Below, piece after piece: positions 14,354 through 20,986 of a stretch of 20,986 bases of DNA. Position 1 is the stretch's first letter. Every line of letters starts with the position of its first letter. The notes under the pieces were generated by a model that saw only the letters and a program-made list of their open reading frames with translations, was not told the origin of the DNA and searched no databases. The DNA is from Candidatus Hydrogenedentota bacterium (GTDB lineage: Bacteria; Hydrogenedentota; Hydrogenedentia; Hydrogenedentales; JAGMZX01), in contig JAKQEQ010000001.1 in the NCBI GenBank assembly GCA_029556545.1, positions 1 through 20,986 of the forward strand, read 5' to 3'. The position numbers and the translations under genes were made by a program.

Positions 14354-14545
14354 CCGCGCATGTCATCGTCGATTCAACTTTTCGAGTGTCTGTCTTTAGC
14401 AAAGAAAGAGGAAAAAGTAAAGAACTTTTTTTCATCAGATTTCTTCCGGCGCTCCACGCCCCCATCGCGAGACATCATCATCAGACGCAAGAAGGCGGCG
14501 TGCGCGTCACGCATCAAGCGTGCGCGATGGAGAAGTGCGGCGCGT
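14354..14545. other. AT-rich gap downstream of ubiE
   Basis: The stretch 14396-14450 is clearly richer in A and T than the rest of the window. It contains an inverted repeat AAAAAGT-AAAGA-ACTTTTT (14412-14430) and pyrimidine-rich runs on the minus strand. This could serve as a terminator after ubiE, although the stem has only one G-C pair. No other feature is seen. Confidence 0.35.
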
Positions 14546-15289
14546 CTACACGACGACGCCGACGTACAACATGGCGATGCCGAAGGTGAGCGGAACGGCG
14601 CGAACTTCCACGAAGCCCGCCGCGCGCATCAGCGCGCAAAACGCTTCGCCGTACGGAAAGGTTTCGACGGTCTCGTTCAAGTACCGATATGCCTGAATAT
14701 CCCCTGAAATCAGGCCCCCGATGCGCGGCAGCACGCGACGGAAATACAACAGATACAACTCCCGAAGCAACGCGTTGCCCGGCAGCGAAAATTCGAGCAC
14801 CAGCGCGCGGCCTTTCCGCCGCAGCACGCGGCGCATCTCCCGAAGTGCCGCGTCCACGTCGATCACATTGCGGATGCCGAACGCGATCGTCGCCACGTCG
14901 AAGGATGCATCGCGCAACGCGAGACGCGTCGCGTCGACCCGCGCAAGACCGCACCGAGGAGCAGCAGCGTCCCGCCCCCGATTACGCCCCGGCCCTCGCG
15001 CAATCTTGACACGCGCGCGCGACAACATCCCCGAGGAAACATCCACGCCGAGCGCAAGTTCAATCCGCGGCTCGATCGCGCACAAAGACAGCATGACGTC
15101 GCCCGTTCCCGTGGCGAGATCGAGCAGGCGCAAAGCCGCGCCCTCCGGAAGATGACGCGCCATGCGCCTGCGCCACACCACGTCCCGCCGAAGCGACAAC
15201 ACGCGGTTGAGGAAATCGTAGCGGGGCGCAATCCGGTCGAACATCTCCCCCGCGCGTCGCCGACTGGGTCCTTCAGGCGCCGAATTCAT
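14546..15289 (-). CDS. ubiE: UbiE/MenG quinone C-methyltransferase
   Basis: SAM-dependent methyltransferase of menaquinone (and in some bacteria ubiquinone) biosynthesis, methylating the ring of the prenylated precursor at the membrane. The 247-aa product has the family opening MFDRIAPRYDFLNRVLSL, SAM motif I LLDLATGTGDVML, GVDVSSGML, then ATIAFGIRNVIDVDAALREM, VLEFSLP and a late GDIQAYRYLNETVETFP. The ATG at 15289 has GGAGGAG (15301-15307) 11 nt upstream; the earlier in-frame ATG at 15322 has no ribosome binding site. Whether it serves menaquinone or ubiquinone cannot be told here; anaerobic or PVC-type lineages usually use menaquinone. It is transcribed divergently from the flagellar operon. 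Confidence 0.92.
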   Translation of the reverse strand: MNSAPEGPSRRRAGEMFDRIAPRYDFLNRVLSLRRDVVWRRRMARHLPEGAALRLLDLATGTGDVMLSLCAIEPRIELALGVDVSSGMLSRARVKIARGPGRNRGRDAAAPRCGLARVDATRLALRDASFDVATIAFGIRNVIDVDAALREMRRVLRRKGRALVLEFSLPGNALLRELYLLYFRRVLPRIGGLISGDIQAYRYLNETVETFPYGEAFCALMRAAGFVEVRAVPLTFGIAMLYVGVVV

Positions 15290-15336
15290 CCTGCTCGTTT
15301 CTCCTCCACGGCAAAGCTGCATGTCTTTGCCCGCTG

Positions 15337-15365
15337 ATACTACGTAAGGCTCGACGCGTGTTCAA
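15337..15365 (-). promoter_or_regulatory. candidate sigma70 promoter of ubiE
   Basis: On the minus strand TTGAAC (15365-15360) and TAGTAT (15342-15337) are separated by exactly 17 bp, each matching four of six consensus bases. Transcription would start about 40 nt before the ubiE ATG. Confidence 0.4.
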
Positions 15366-15422
15366 TTCGACGACCAGCGCTCCAACCAAACTGACCGACG
15401 CTTTCCCGCTCGAGCCGGTGAA

Positions 15423-15494
15423 GATCGGTCTGATCCGTCCGATCCGTCCGATCCGTCCAATCCGTCCGATCCGTCCGACTTGCCCGACCCAGCC
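15423..15494. repeat. intergenic 9-bp tandem array C
   Basis: Eight contiguous 9-mers. GATCGGTCT is followed by three exact GATCCGTCC units, then AATCCGTCC and another GATCCGTCC. The last two units, GACTTGCCC and GACCCAGCC, are decayed. The array lies between the divergent ubiE and fliQ promoters, upstream of both. It has the same unit length and GTCC core as arrays A and B. Confidence 0.9.
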
Positions 15495-15529
15495 TTGGCA
15501 AACCCCCTTCACCCATCGCAACTTATTGT

Positions 15530-15569
15530 GATCAAAAGGGTTGATCGCCTCTATATGTTGTGGTATCCT
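15530..15569 (+). promoter_or_regulatory. candidate fliQ operon promoter with overlapping palindrome
   Basis: TTGATC (15541-15546) and TATCCT (15564-15569) are 17 bp apart, and TGG directly before the -10 makes an extended -10 element. The -35 is the right arm of a perfect inverted repeat GATCAA-AAGGG-TTGATC (15530-15546), which could be an operator. No sigma28 or sigma54 consensus was found by eye upstream of fliQ. Confidence 0.4.
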
Positions 15570-15626
15570 GTGCCTGTCGCAACAAGGGGACGTGGTGTCA
15601 ACGCCCCTTGCGGATGGTGTGCGCGC

Positions 15627-15902
15627 ATGACTATCGACGATATTACCTATATAGGCCAACAGGCGATGATCGTGACGTTGCTCGCCGCGGCGCCCATGCT
15701 CATTGCGGGCATGGTCGTCGGCCTAGTCATCAGCGTGCTGCAATCAGTAACCCAGATCCAGGAGATCACGCTGACGTTCGTGCCGAAGATCATCGCGGTG
15801 ATGGTCGCGTTCGTCGTCTTTCTTCCGCTCACTTCAGAAGTGATGTTGGATTTCGTGCGAGAGTTGTTCGACGGGATAAACCTGTACATCACCGCGCGAT
15901 GA
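15627..15902 (+). CDS. fliQ: flagellar export apparatus protein FliQ
   Basis: Small integral membrane subunit of the flagellar type III export gate, which assembles with FliP and FliR. The 91-aa product is of normal length and begins MTIDDITYIGQQAM. It has two hydrophobic hairpin helices around the family segment ISVLQSVTQIQEITLTFVPK, and ends at ELFDGINLYI. The ATG at 15627 fits the family N-terminus; the reading frame is open upstream to 15480 but that part crosses the repeat and promoter region. The Shine-Dalgarno is weak (GGATGG farther than usual). It is the first gene of fliQ-fliR-flhB-flhA-flhF; fliP, normally just upstream, is absent. Confidence 0.93.
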   Translation: MTIDDITYIGQQAMIVTLLAAAPMLIAGMVVGLVISVLQSVTQIQEITLTFVPKIIAVMVAFVVFLPLTSEVMLDFVRELFDGINLYITAR

Positions 15903-15934
15903 CGCCGACAAACTGACCAGCGGACTGAGACGCC

Positions 15935-16702
15935 ATGATCGAGTTGGAATACTTCAAGCTGTTCGTACTCGTGTTGGCGCGCTTCAGCGGCTTGATCGTG
16001 AGCGCGCCGATACTGGGCTCGGCTAATTTCCCGATGCCGGCCAAGGCGGGACTGTCCGCGCTGGCCGCGCTGGTGCTCACGCCCGTGCTCGGGCTGCCCG
16101 ATGCGCCGTTGCCGGACGAAACTTTCGCGTTCGCGGCCTACGGCGCCGGCGAATTCCTGATCGGGCTTCTGCTGGGTTTCGTGATGACGCTCGTCTTCGC
16201 CGCGATCCAGTTGGCCGGTCAGGTCATCGACCTGCAAACCGGCTTCGGCATGATGAACGTGTTCAATCCCGCACTCGAAACCCAGTTCCCCATCTTCGGC
16301 TTCTTCCTCTTTATCATCGGCGTGCTTTACCTCCTGGTAATCAACGGACACCACCTGATGATTCAGGCGCTCGTGGCCACCTATGACCACGTACCCGTCG
16401 GCGGCTTCGTGGCGCGGCCCGCGTTGTTGCTCGACGTGGCCGGGCTGGGCCAAGGCATCTTCGTCGAGGGTCTCATGCTGGCCGCGCCCCTCGCCGCGGC
16501 CATGTTGCTCGCTTATGTGACGATGGGGCTGCTTGGCCGCGTGGTGCCGCAGATTCATCTCTTCGTCGTGGGATTTCCCCTGACCATCGCCACGAGCCTG
16601 TTCCTGCTCGCCCTGTCCATCGGCGTATACCTCGCCGCGCTGGACGGCATGTTCGGGCGGATGTTCCGCAACGTGGATGCGCTGATCCGCGCACTGGGAT
16701 AA
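15935..16702 (+). CDS. fliR: flagellar export apparatus protein FliR
   Basis: Membrane subunit of the export gate, 255 aa, normal length. It has about six hydrophobic segments. Recognisable family stretches are LARFSGLIVSAPILGS near the N-terminus, GEFLIGLLLGFVMTLVFAA, AGQVIDLQTGFGMMNVFNP and GRVVPQIHLFVVGFPLTI. The gene follows fliQ after 32 nt and is 7 nt from flhB, consistent with one transcript. The structural expectation is that FliR joins FliP and FliQ in the export pore and contacts FlhB. Confidence 0.94.
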   Translation: MIELEYFKLFVLVLARFSGLIVSAPILGSANFPMPAKAGLSALAALVLTPVLGLPDAPLPDETFAFAAYGAGEFLIGLLLGFVMTLVFAAIQLAGQVIDLQTGFGMMNVFNPALETQFPIFGFFLFIIGVLYLLVINGHHLMIQALVATYDHVPVGGFVARPALLLDVAGLGQGIFVEGLMLAAPLAAAMLLAYVTMGLLGRVVPQIHLFVVGFPLTIATSLFLLALSIGVYLAALDGMFGRMFRNVDALIRALG

Positions 16703-16709
16703 CTGGACC

Positions 16710-17825
16710 ATGCCTGAAGACACCGGCGGCGAACGCAACATACCGGCGACCCCGCGGCGACGGGAAAAAGCCCGCGAGGAAGGAACGGTGGTCCGCAGTC
16801 AGGACCTGAGTTCCGCGTGGGCCTTGTTCATGGCGCTGCTCGCGTTCGTCTTGTTTGGTCCCGCCATGTTCTCGGTGCTCGAGGAGGCCGGACGCACCTT
16901 TCTCGGCCACACCGAAGAATTCCTCTCCGGCCGGGCGACGCAAGAAGAGACCGTGTGGCGCGCGATGATGCTCCTGTTCCGAGGCGCGGCCCCCTTCATG
17001 CTGCTCCTGCTTGTCGCCGGCCTCGCGATCAACCTGCTCCAGGTCGGTGTCCTCTTCACCGTCAAGCCGCTGATCCCGAAGCTCAAGCGCATCAACCCCA
17101 TTTCGGGTTTCGCCAAGTTCTTCACCGCCCGCACCGCGGTCGAACTCGCCAAATCGCTCGCGAAGCTCGCGTTCGTCGGCGCCATCGCGTGGTTTACCTT
17201 GAGCGCCCGCACCCGCGATATGATCCTCCTTGCCCTCCTCACGCCCGGCGAACTCGTCGACGCGATCAGTGCGATTATCTTCGCGCTGTGGTGGCGGGTC
17301 GTCGCCGCCATGACGTTCATCGGCCTGCTCGACTATGCGTTCCAGCGCTGGCAGAACGAGCGCGACCTCCGCATGACCCAGCAGGAATTCCGCCAGGAAA
17401 TGAAGGAGATGGAAGGGGACCCCCATATCCGCAGGCGCGTCCGACAACTCCAGCGGCAACTCGCCATGCAGCGCATGATGGCGGAAGTGCCCACGGCCGA
17501 CGTGATCATAACCAACCCGACCGAGTACGCCGTCGCCTTGCGCTACGCCATGAACGAAATGGCCGCGCCGGTCGTCGTCGCAAAAGGCGCGCGCATCATC
17601 GCCCAGCGCATCCGCGACCTTGCCGTCGCGCACGACGTGCCTATCGTCGAGCGCCCCGAACTCGCGCGAACCCTCTACCGGACCGTCGACATCGGCCGCG
17701 CGATCCCCGAGACGCTCTTCCGCGCCGTCGCCGAAGTGTTGTCCTTCGTATATCGAATCGACCGCCGCGTCGAGCGCGTCCGCGAACGCGAAGCCGCCTG
17801 GCGCGCAACCCGCGCCGCGGTGTAA
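16710..17825 (+). CDS. flhB: flagellar export switch protein FlhB, with variant NPTE cleavage motif
   Basis: A 371-aa export gate protein that switches substrate class from rod/hook to filament proteins. The N-terminal TPRRREKAREEGTVVRSQDLS is the typical FlhB opening. Four membrane segments lie between ~32 and ~215 (for example FMLLLLVAGLAINLLQVG), with KRINPISGFAKFF after the second. The cytoplasmic part has VPTADVIITNPTEYAVALRY, and Asn269-Pro270 is the expected self-cleavage site. The usual motif is Asn-Pro-Thr-His, but here the fourth residue is Glu272. Downstream APVVVAKGARIIAQRIRDLA and IVERPELARTLYR are conserved. Asn and Pro are retained, so cleavage may still occur, perhaps with altered rate. 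The C-terminal tail is basic. Confidence 0.94.
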   Translation: MPEDTGGERNIPATPRRREKAREEGTVVRSQDLSSAWALFMALLAFVLFGPAMFSVLEEAGRTFLGHTEEFLSGRATQEETVWRAMMLLFRGAAPFMLLLLVAGLAINLLQVGVLFTVKPLIPKLKRINPISGFAKFFTARTAVELAKSLAKLAFVGAIAWFTLSARTRDMILLALLTPGELVDAISAIIFALWWRVVAAMTFIGLLDYAFQRWQNERDLRMTQQEFRQEMKEMEGDPHIRRRVRQLQRQLAMQRMMAEVPTADVIITNPTEYAVALRYAMNEMAAPVVVAKGARIIAQRIRDLAVAHDVPIVERPELARTLYRTVDIGRAIPETLFRAVAEVLSFVYRIDRRVERVREREAAWRATRAAV

Positions 17826-17836
17826 GGAGGAAAACG

Positions 17837-17863
17837 ATGCAAGAGCACGAGCTGAAGGAGTAA
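17837..17863 (+). CDS. eight-codon ORF (MQEHELKE) between flhB and flhA
   Basis: The flhB stop codon is immediately followed by a strong Shine-Dalgarno AAGGAGG (17824-17830), 6 nt before an ATG that opens the eight-codon frame MQEHELKE, ending in TAA at 17861. The final codons CTG-AAG-GAG contain AAGGAG (17855-17860), which is the ribosome binding site for flhA. The ORF is not in frame with FlhA. It is possibly a translated leader that keeps ribosomes near the flhA start (coupling); it may also be a chance alignment of the two sites. Confidence 0.45.
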   Translation: MQEHELKE

Positions 17864-17867
17864 CCGT

Positions 17868-19949
17868 TTGGCGGTATCGGCACAGGACCTTCCGCAACGC
17901 GGGCGGTTCCTGATTGGCGGCAATCAGGACATCACGCTCGCCGTGTGCGTCATCGGCATCCTCGTCATGCTCCTGCTGCCCGTGCCGACGTGGCTCCTCG
18001 ATATCATGTTGACCATCAACATCTCGCTGTCCGTCGTGGTCCTGCTCGGCACAATCTACCTCCAGCAGCCCATCGAGTTCGCGGTGTTTCCCTCGCTGCT
18101 GCTCATCCTGACCCTGTTTCGGTTGAGCCTGAATGTGGCCTCGACCCGCCTCATCCTCGCCCAAGCGAACGCGGGCCAAGTCATCGCAGCCTTCGGCAGC
18201 TTCGTGACCAGCGGCAATCTTTTCGTCGGCATCGTCATATTCATCATCCTCGTCGTGATCCAGTTCGTCGTGATCACCCGCGGCGCCGGCCGCATCTCCG
18301 AGGTCGCCGCACGGTTCACCCTCGACGCCATGCCCGGCAAGCAGATGGGCGTGGACGCCGACCTGAACGCAGGCCTCATCACCGAGGACCAGGCCCGCGA
18401 ACGCAGACGCCGCATCGAGCGCGAGGCCGACTTCTACGGGGCCATGGACGGCGCCACGAAATTCGTGCGCGGCGACGCCATCGCCGGGATCATCATCACG
18501 CTCGTGAACATCATTTTCGGGCTGATTATCGGCGTGGCCATGCTCGGGCTCCCCTTCAGCGAGGCGGCCCGCGTCTATACCACCTTGACCATCGGCGACG
18601 GCCTCGTGTCCCAGATTCCCGCGCTCATCATCTCCACCTCGGCCGGCCTCGTCGTTACCCGCACCGTGTCCGAGGACAACCTCGGCGTCGATTTCTCGCG
18701 CCAGTTCACGCGTTATCCGCGCGCCCTCGGCGTCGCCGCCGTGATGCTTGCGCTGTTCGGCGTGGTGCCCGGCATGCCGACCGTACCCTTCGTGCTTGTA
18801 TCCGGCGTGCTCGCCTTCCTCGCCTTCGGCGCCTACCAGACGCGCCAGGAACTCGAACATCGCCAACGCATCGAGGAGGAGGCCGCGAAAGCCGCCCCGC
18901 CCGAACAGGCCCGCGAACGCACGGAAGACCTCCTGAGCATTGACCCGCTCAAGATCGAGTTGGGTTACGGTCTCGTGTCCATGGCCGACCCGCGCCATGG
19001 CGGCGATCTGCTGACCCGCATCCAGATCATCCGGCAGCAGATCGCCACGAAGATGGGATTCGTCGTACCCGTCATCCGCATCATCGACAATATGCGGCTG
19101 CGCGCCCACGAATACCAGGTCAAGCTGCGCGAATCGGTCATCGCCTCCTACGAACTGATGCCCGACCACTTTCTCGCCATGAATCCCGGCCTGGTCGAGG
19201 AGGAAATCGAGGGCTATCCCACAAAAGAACCGGCATTCGGCCTCGAAGCAATCTGGGTCACCAAGGAGAATCGCGATCGCGCCGAGCGCCTCGGGTACAC
19301 CCTCATCGAGCCTTCCGCCGTGCTCGCGACCCACCTGACCGAACTGATCTACGCGCACGCGGATGAACTGCTCACCCGAGAGGACGTCCAGACCCTCGTC
19401 AAGCACCTCAAGGAAGCCTCGCCCACCGTGGTCGACGAGTTGCTGCCGGCCATCCTCACTTACGGCGAGCTGCAGAAGGTCCTCCACCTCCTCCTGCGCG
19501 AGCGCGTCTCGATCCGCAACCTCGAGTCGATCCTCGAGGTGCTCTGCGATTTCGGCCCGCGCACCAAAGACCCCGAAATCCTCGCCGAGTACTGCCGCCA
19601 GGCGCTGGGCCGCCAGATTTGCGGCGCATACGTCGATGAGGACAACGTCTTGCGCGTCGTCACGGTCGACCCCAAACTCGAGAAGGAAATCCTCGACGCC
19701 GTGAGCCGCGCGGAAACCGGCTATATCCCCGTGCCGCCGGACCGGGCGGACCTCGTTGCCGAGAAGACCGCGGAGGCGCTGCGGCCGATGGTGGTGTCCG
19801 GTCAGGACCCGATCGTCTTGACCTCCGCGCCGGTGCGCCGGTACTTCCGGCGGATCATCGAACGGCGCATCCCAAAGATCGTCGTCCTTTCCTACAACGA
19901 GATTGATCCCGCGGTGCAACTGCAAAGCGAAGGACAGGTGAGTCTATAA
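17868..19949 (+). CDS. flhA: flagellar export gate protein FlhA
   Basis: A 693-aa protein (family ~690) that forms the nonameric export gate ring and uses the proton motive force. The membrane half (~20-320) has about eight hydrophobic segments; RLSLNVASTRLILAQANAG and FVRGDAIAGIIITLVN contain conserved charged residues, with Asp203 in the GDA motif corresponding to the functionally important Asp of characterised FlhA. The cytoplasmic half (~350-690) includes IELGYGLVSMADPRHGGDLL and SAVLATHLTELIYAHADELL, followed by EILAEYCRQALGRQIC. The start codon is TTG at 17868 with AAGGAG 7 nt upstream; no ATG or GTG is available in frame nearby, because TGA lies at 17853. TTG suggests reduced or coupled initiation. 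Confidence 0.94.
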   Translation: MAVSAQDLPQRGRFLIGGNQDITLAVCVIGILVMLLLPVPTWLLDIMLTINISLSVVVLLGTIYLQQPIEFAVFPSLLLILTLFRLSLNVASTRLILAQANAGQVIAAFGSFVTSGNLFVGIVIFIILVVIQFVVITRGAGRISEVAARFTLDAMPGKQMGVDADLNAGLITEDQARERRRRIEREADFYGAMDGATKFVRGDAIAGIIITLVNIIFGLIIGVAMLGLPFSEAARVYTTLTIGDGLVSQIPALIISTSAGLVVTRTVSEDNLGVDFSRQFTRYPRALGVAAVMLALFGVVPGMPTVPFVLVSGVLAFLAFGAYQTRQELEHRQRIEEEAAKAAPPEQARERTEDLLSIDPLKIELGYGLVSMADPRHGGDLLTRIQIIRQQIATKMGFVVPVIRIIDNMRLRAHEYQVKLRESVIASYELMPDHFLAMNPGLVEEEIEGYPTKEPAFGLEAIWVTKENRDRAERLGYTLIEPSAVLATHLTELIYAHADELLTREDVQTLVKHLKEASPTVVDELLPAILTYGELQKVLHLLLRERVSIRNLESILEVLCDFGPRTKDPEILAEYCRQALGRQICGAYVDEDNVLRVVTVDPKLEKEILDAVSRAETGYIPVPPDRADLVAEKTAEALRPMVVSGQDPIVLTSAPVRRYFRRIIERRIPKIVVLSYNEIDPAVQLQSEGQVSL

Positions 19950-19950
19950 C

Positions 19951-20986
19951 ATGGGCCAGCAATTCCAAAAAATCCGTGCGAAAACCCTCGACGAAGCCTA
20001 TAAGATCATGCGGCGGCAATTCGGCCTCGACGCCATCGTCGTCAGCACGCGCCACGTGAGCGCCGGCGGCGTCTTCGGCTTCTTCCGCGAGCGCATGGTC
20101 GAGATCACCGCGTCCGTGCCCACGCCCGAAGTGCGCGGCGGCCCGCGGCGGCCCAGCGCCGTCGAACGCAAGTACGCCGCGCAACGGTTGCCCGAGGAAC
20201 TCAAACGCAGTCTTGCCATCGAGCAATACGAGCAAATCGTCCGGGACGCCCAGAAGCGCATGCACGGCGAGGCGCCCCCCCCGGAAGTCGCGCCGCCGCG
20301 CCCCGCGGCGCGCGTCTTTGAAGCCGTCCCTGAAGAACCGGTCAAACCCGCTCCGACCCGCCCGGCTGCCTCAACCGCCCCGCCGAGTACGCCGGCGGCG
20401 CAGGCCGCGGCCGCCCCCGCGCCCGCGCAAGCCCCTGTGTTGCAATTTCGGAAGCCCGTCGAGGAACCGAGCGCCGAAGTGCTTCGTCGCGAGGTCCGCG
20501 AAATCCGAGAGATGCTCCAGGTCCTCTACTCCGAGACTCCCGGCGCGGGACTACCCACCGAGTTTGCCCCCTACTACCGCCTGTTGGTGAACCGCGGCGT
20601 GTCGCGCAAGGTGGCGGCGCAACTGCTGGGCGCGACGCTCCGCGACCGCGAGGCCGGCGTGCTGCGAAACCGCCGCCTCTTCGAAGAACGCCTGAGACTC
20701 GAAATTCGCCGGCGCGTGCGCGTCACGGGCGGTCTGGCCGTCGAGGCGGGCACACGCCGCGTCATCGTGCTGTGCGGCCCGACGGGCGTCGGAAAGACGA
20801 CTAACCTCGCCAAACTCGCCGCCCTCTACTCCGTCCGCGAACGTGCCCGCGTCGCCCTGCTCACGGCGGACACCTACCGCATCGCGGCCCCCGAGCAACT
20901 GCGCGTGTACGCGAACATCATTGGCTTGCCGCTGCGCGTTGTCAACGACGTCAAGGAACTGGGCGACGCGATCGAGGACCTGCGCC
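19951..20986 (+). CDS. flhF: flagellar SRP-like GTPase FlhF (3' partial)
   Basis: The frame is open to the right edge, so only the first 345 residues are seen. FlhF is an SRP-family GTPase that places the flagellum and guides early export parts. The N-terminal FQKIRAKTLDEAYKIMRRQF with DAIVVSTRHV is typical. Residues ~105-165 are a Pro/Ala-rich low-complexity linker. The N-domain helices follow (~170-265), then the G domain with P-loop GPTGVGKTT (276-284, Lys282) and TADTYRIAAPEQLRVYA (Asp307). The ATG starts 1 nt after the flhA stop (TAACATG region), so it is cotranscribed with flhA. In other bacteria flhG/fleN commonly follows, outside this window. Confidence 0.93.
   Translation, partial: MGQQFQKIRAKTLDEAYKIMRRQFGLDAIVVSTRHVSAGGVFGFFRERMVEITASVPTPEVRGGPRRPSAVERKYAAQRLPEELKRSLAIEQYEQIVRDAQKRMHGEAPPPEVAPPRPAARVFEAVPEEPVKPAPTRPAASTAPPSTPAAQAAAAPAPAQAPVLQFRKPVEEPSAEVLRREVREIREMLQVLYSETPGAGLPTEFAPYYRLLVNRGVSRKVAAQLLGATLRDREAGVLRNRRLFEERLRLEIRRRVRVTGGLAVEAGTRRVIVLCGPTGVGKTTNLAKLAALYSVRERARVALLTADTYRIAAPEQLRVYANIIGLPLRVVNDVKELGDAIEDLR

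Noticed and set aside
14411-14430. AT-rich inverted repeat as an intrinsic terminator of ubiE
   Set aside because: The stem is almost all A-T, so it would be too weak for standard termination; kept only as a note on the AT-rich gap.
15647-16741. 364-codon minus-strand ORF opposite fliQ and fliR
   Set aside because: Shadow of two recognised membrane proteins; the His/Gln/Glu-rich composition is typical for antisense of hydrophobic genes.
17826-17867. FlhB-FlhA fusion by readthrough, since both are in the same frame
   Set aside because: Besides the TAA at 17823 there is a second in-frame stop, TGA at 17853, so readthrough of both would be needed.
16473-19925. 1150-codon uninterrupted ORF on the minus strand opposite flhB and flhA
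   Set aside because: It is an antisense shadow of strongly supported flagellar genes; its Asp/Glu/His/Gly-rich product resembles no family and GC-rich codon use removes stops on the opposite strand.

Overview
The window is GC-rich bacterial chromosome from a Gram-negative, flagellated organism. The best lineage clue is the secreted protein at 854-2881. Its beta-helix is followed by a long Gly-Glu (GEGEGE) linker and a tandem EF-hand/dockerin-like tail with 'TEDGY' and 'CPG' motifs, an architecture I associate with Candidatus Hydrogenedentota and its PVC-superphylum neighbours. Planctomycete-style 24-residue leucine-rich repeats fit the same picture. The lineage is an inference; no rRNA or tRNA is present to anchor it.

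Layout. (1) 2-442: C-terminal end of a DNA methyltransferase-type protein carrying an Mrr-like PD-(D/E)xK nuclease domain, cut by the window edge. (2) 443-853: regulatory-looking gap with a 13-bp direct repeat, a hairpin and a TATAAT box. (3) 854-2881: exported Pmp-like beta-helix protein. (4) 3197-8456, plus strand: a putative lipoprotein glycoside hydrolase, L-ribulokinase (AraB), and a GHMP kinase resembling the kinase half of plant L-arabinokinase; together these look like a pentose (arabinose) use locus. (5) 8533-13456, minus strand: an AmiE-like serine hydrolase fused to NamZ (DUF1343), then a membrane/LRR protein, a DUF4202 protein and uridine kinase, the last three overlapping by 1 and 4 nt. 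(6) 13867-15289, minus strand: a 41-residue Lys/Ala/Pro peptide like a histone H1 tail, a small hypothetical protein, and UbiE/MenG methyltransferase. (7) 15627-20986, plus strand: the flagellar export operon fliQ-fliR-flhB-flhA-flhF (flhF runs off the edge), divergent from ubiE and without fliP next to fliQ.

The most unusual items are: three intergenic tandem arrays with the same 9-bp unit length (5208, 8470, 15423); the amidase-NamZ fusion, which joins two activities encoded by separate clustered genes in Bacillus; the bacterial stand-alone arabinokinase-like gene beside araB; an 8-codon ORF with a near-perfect Shine-Dalgarno between flhB and flhA, whose last codons hold the flhA ribosome binding site; FlhB with NPTE instead of the usual NPTH self-cleavage motif; and the 41-aa KKKAAP peptide preceded by three stacked hairpins. 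No CRISPR array, prophage, insertion sequence, tRNA or rRNA was recognised. I did not find a clearly new multi-gene system; the leads are individual genes and repeats.
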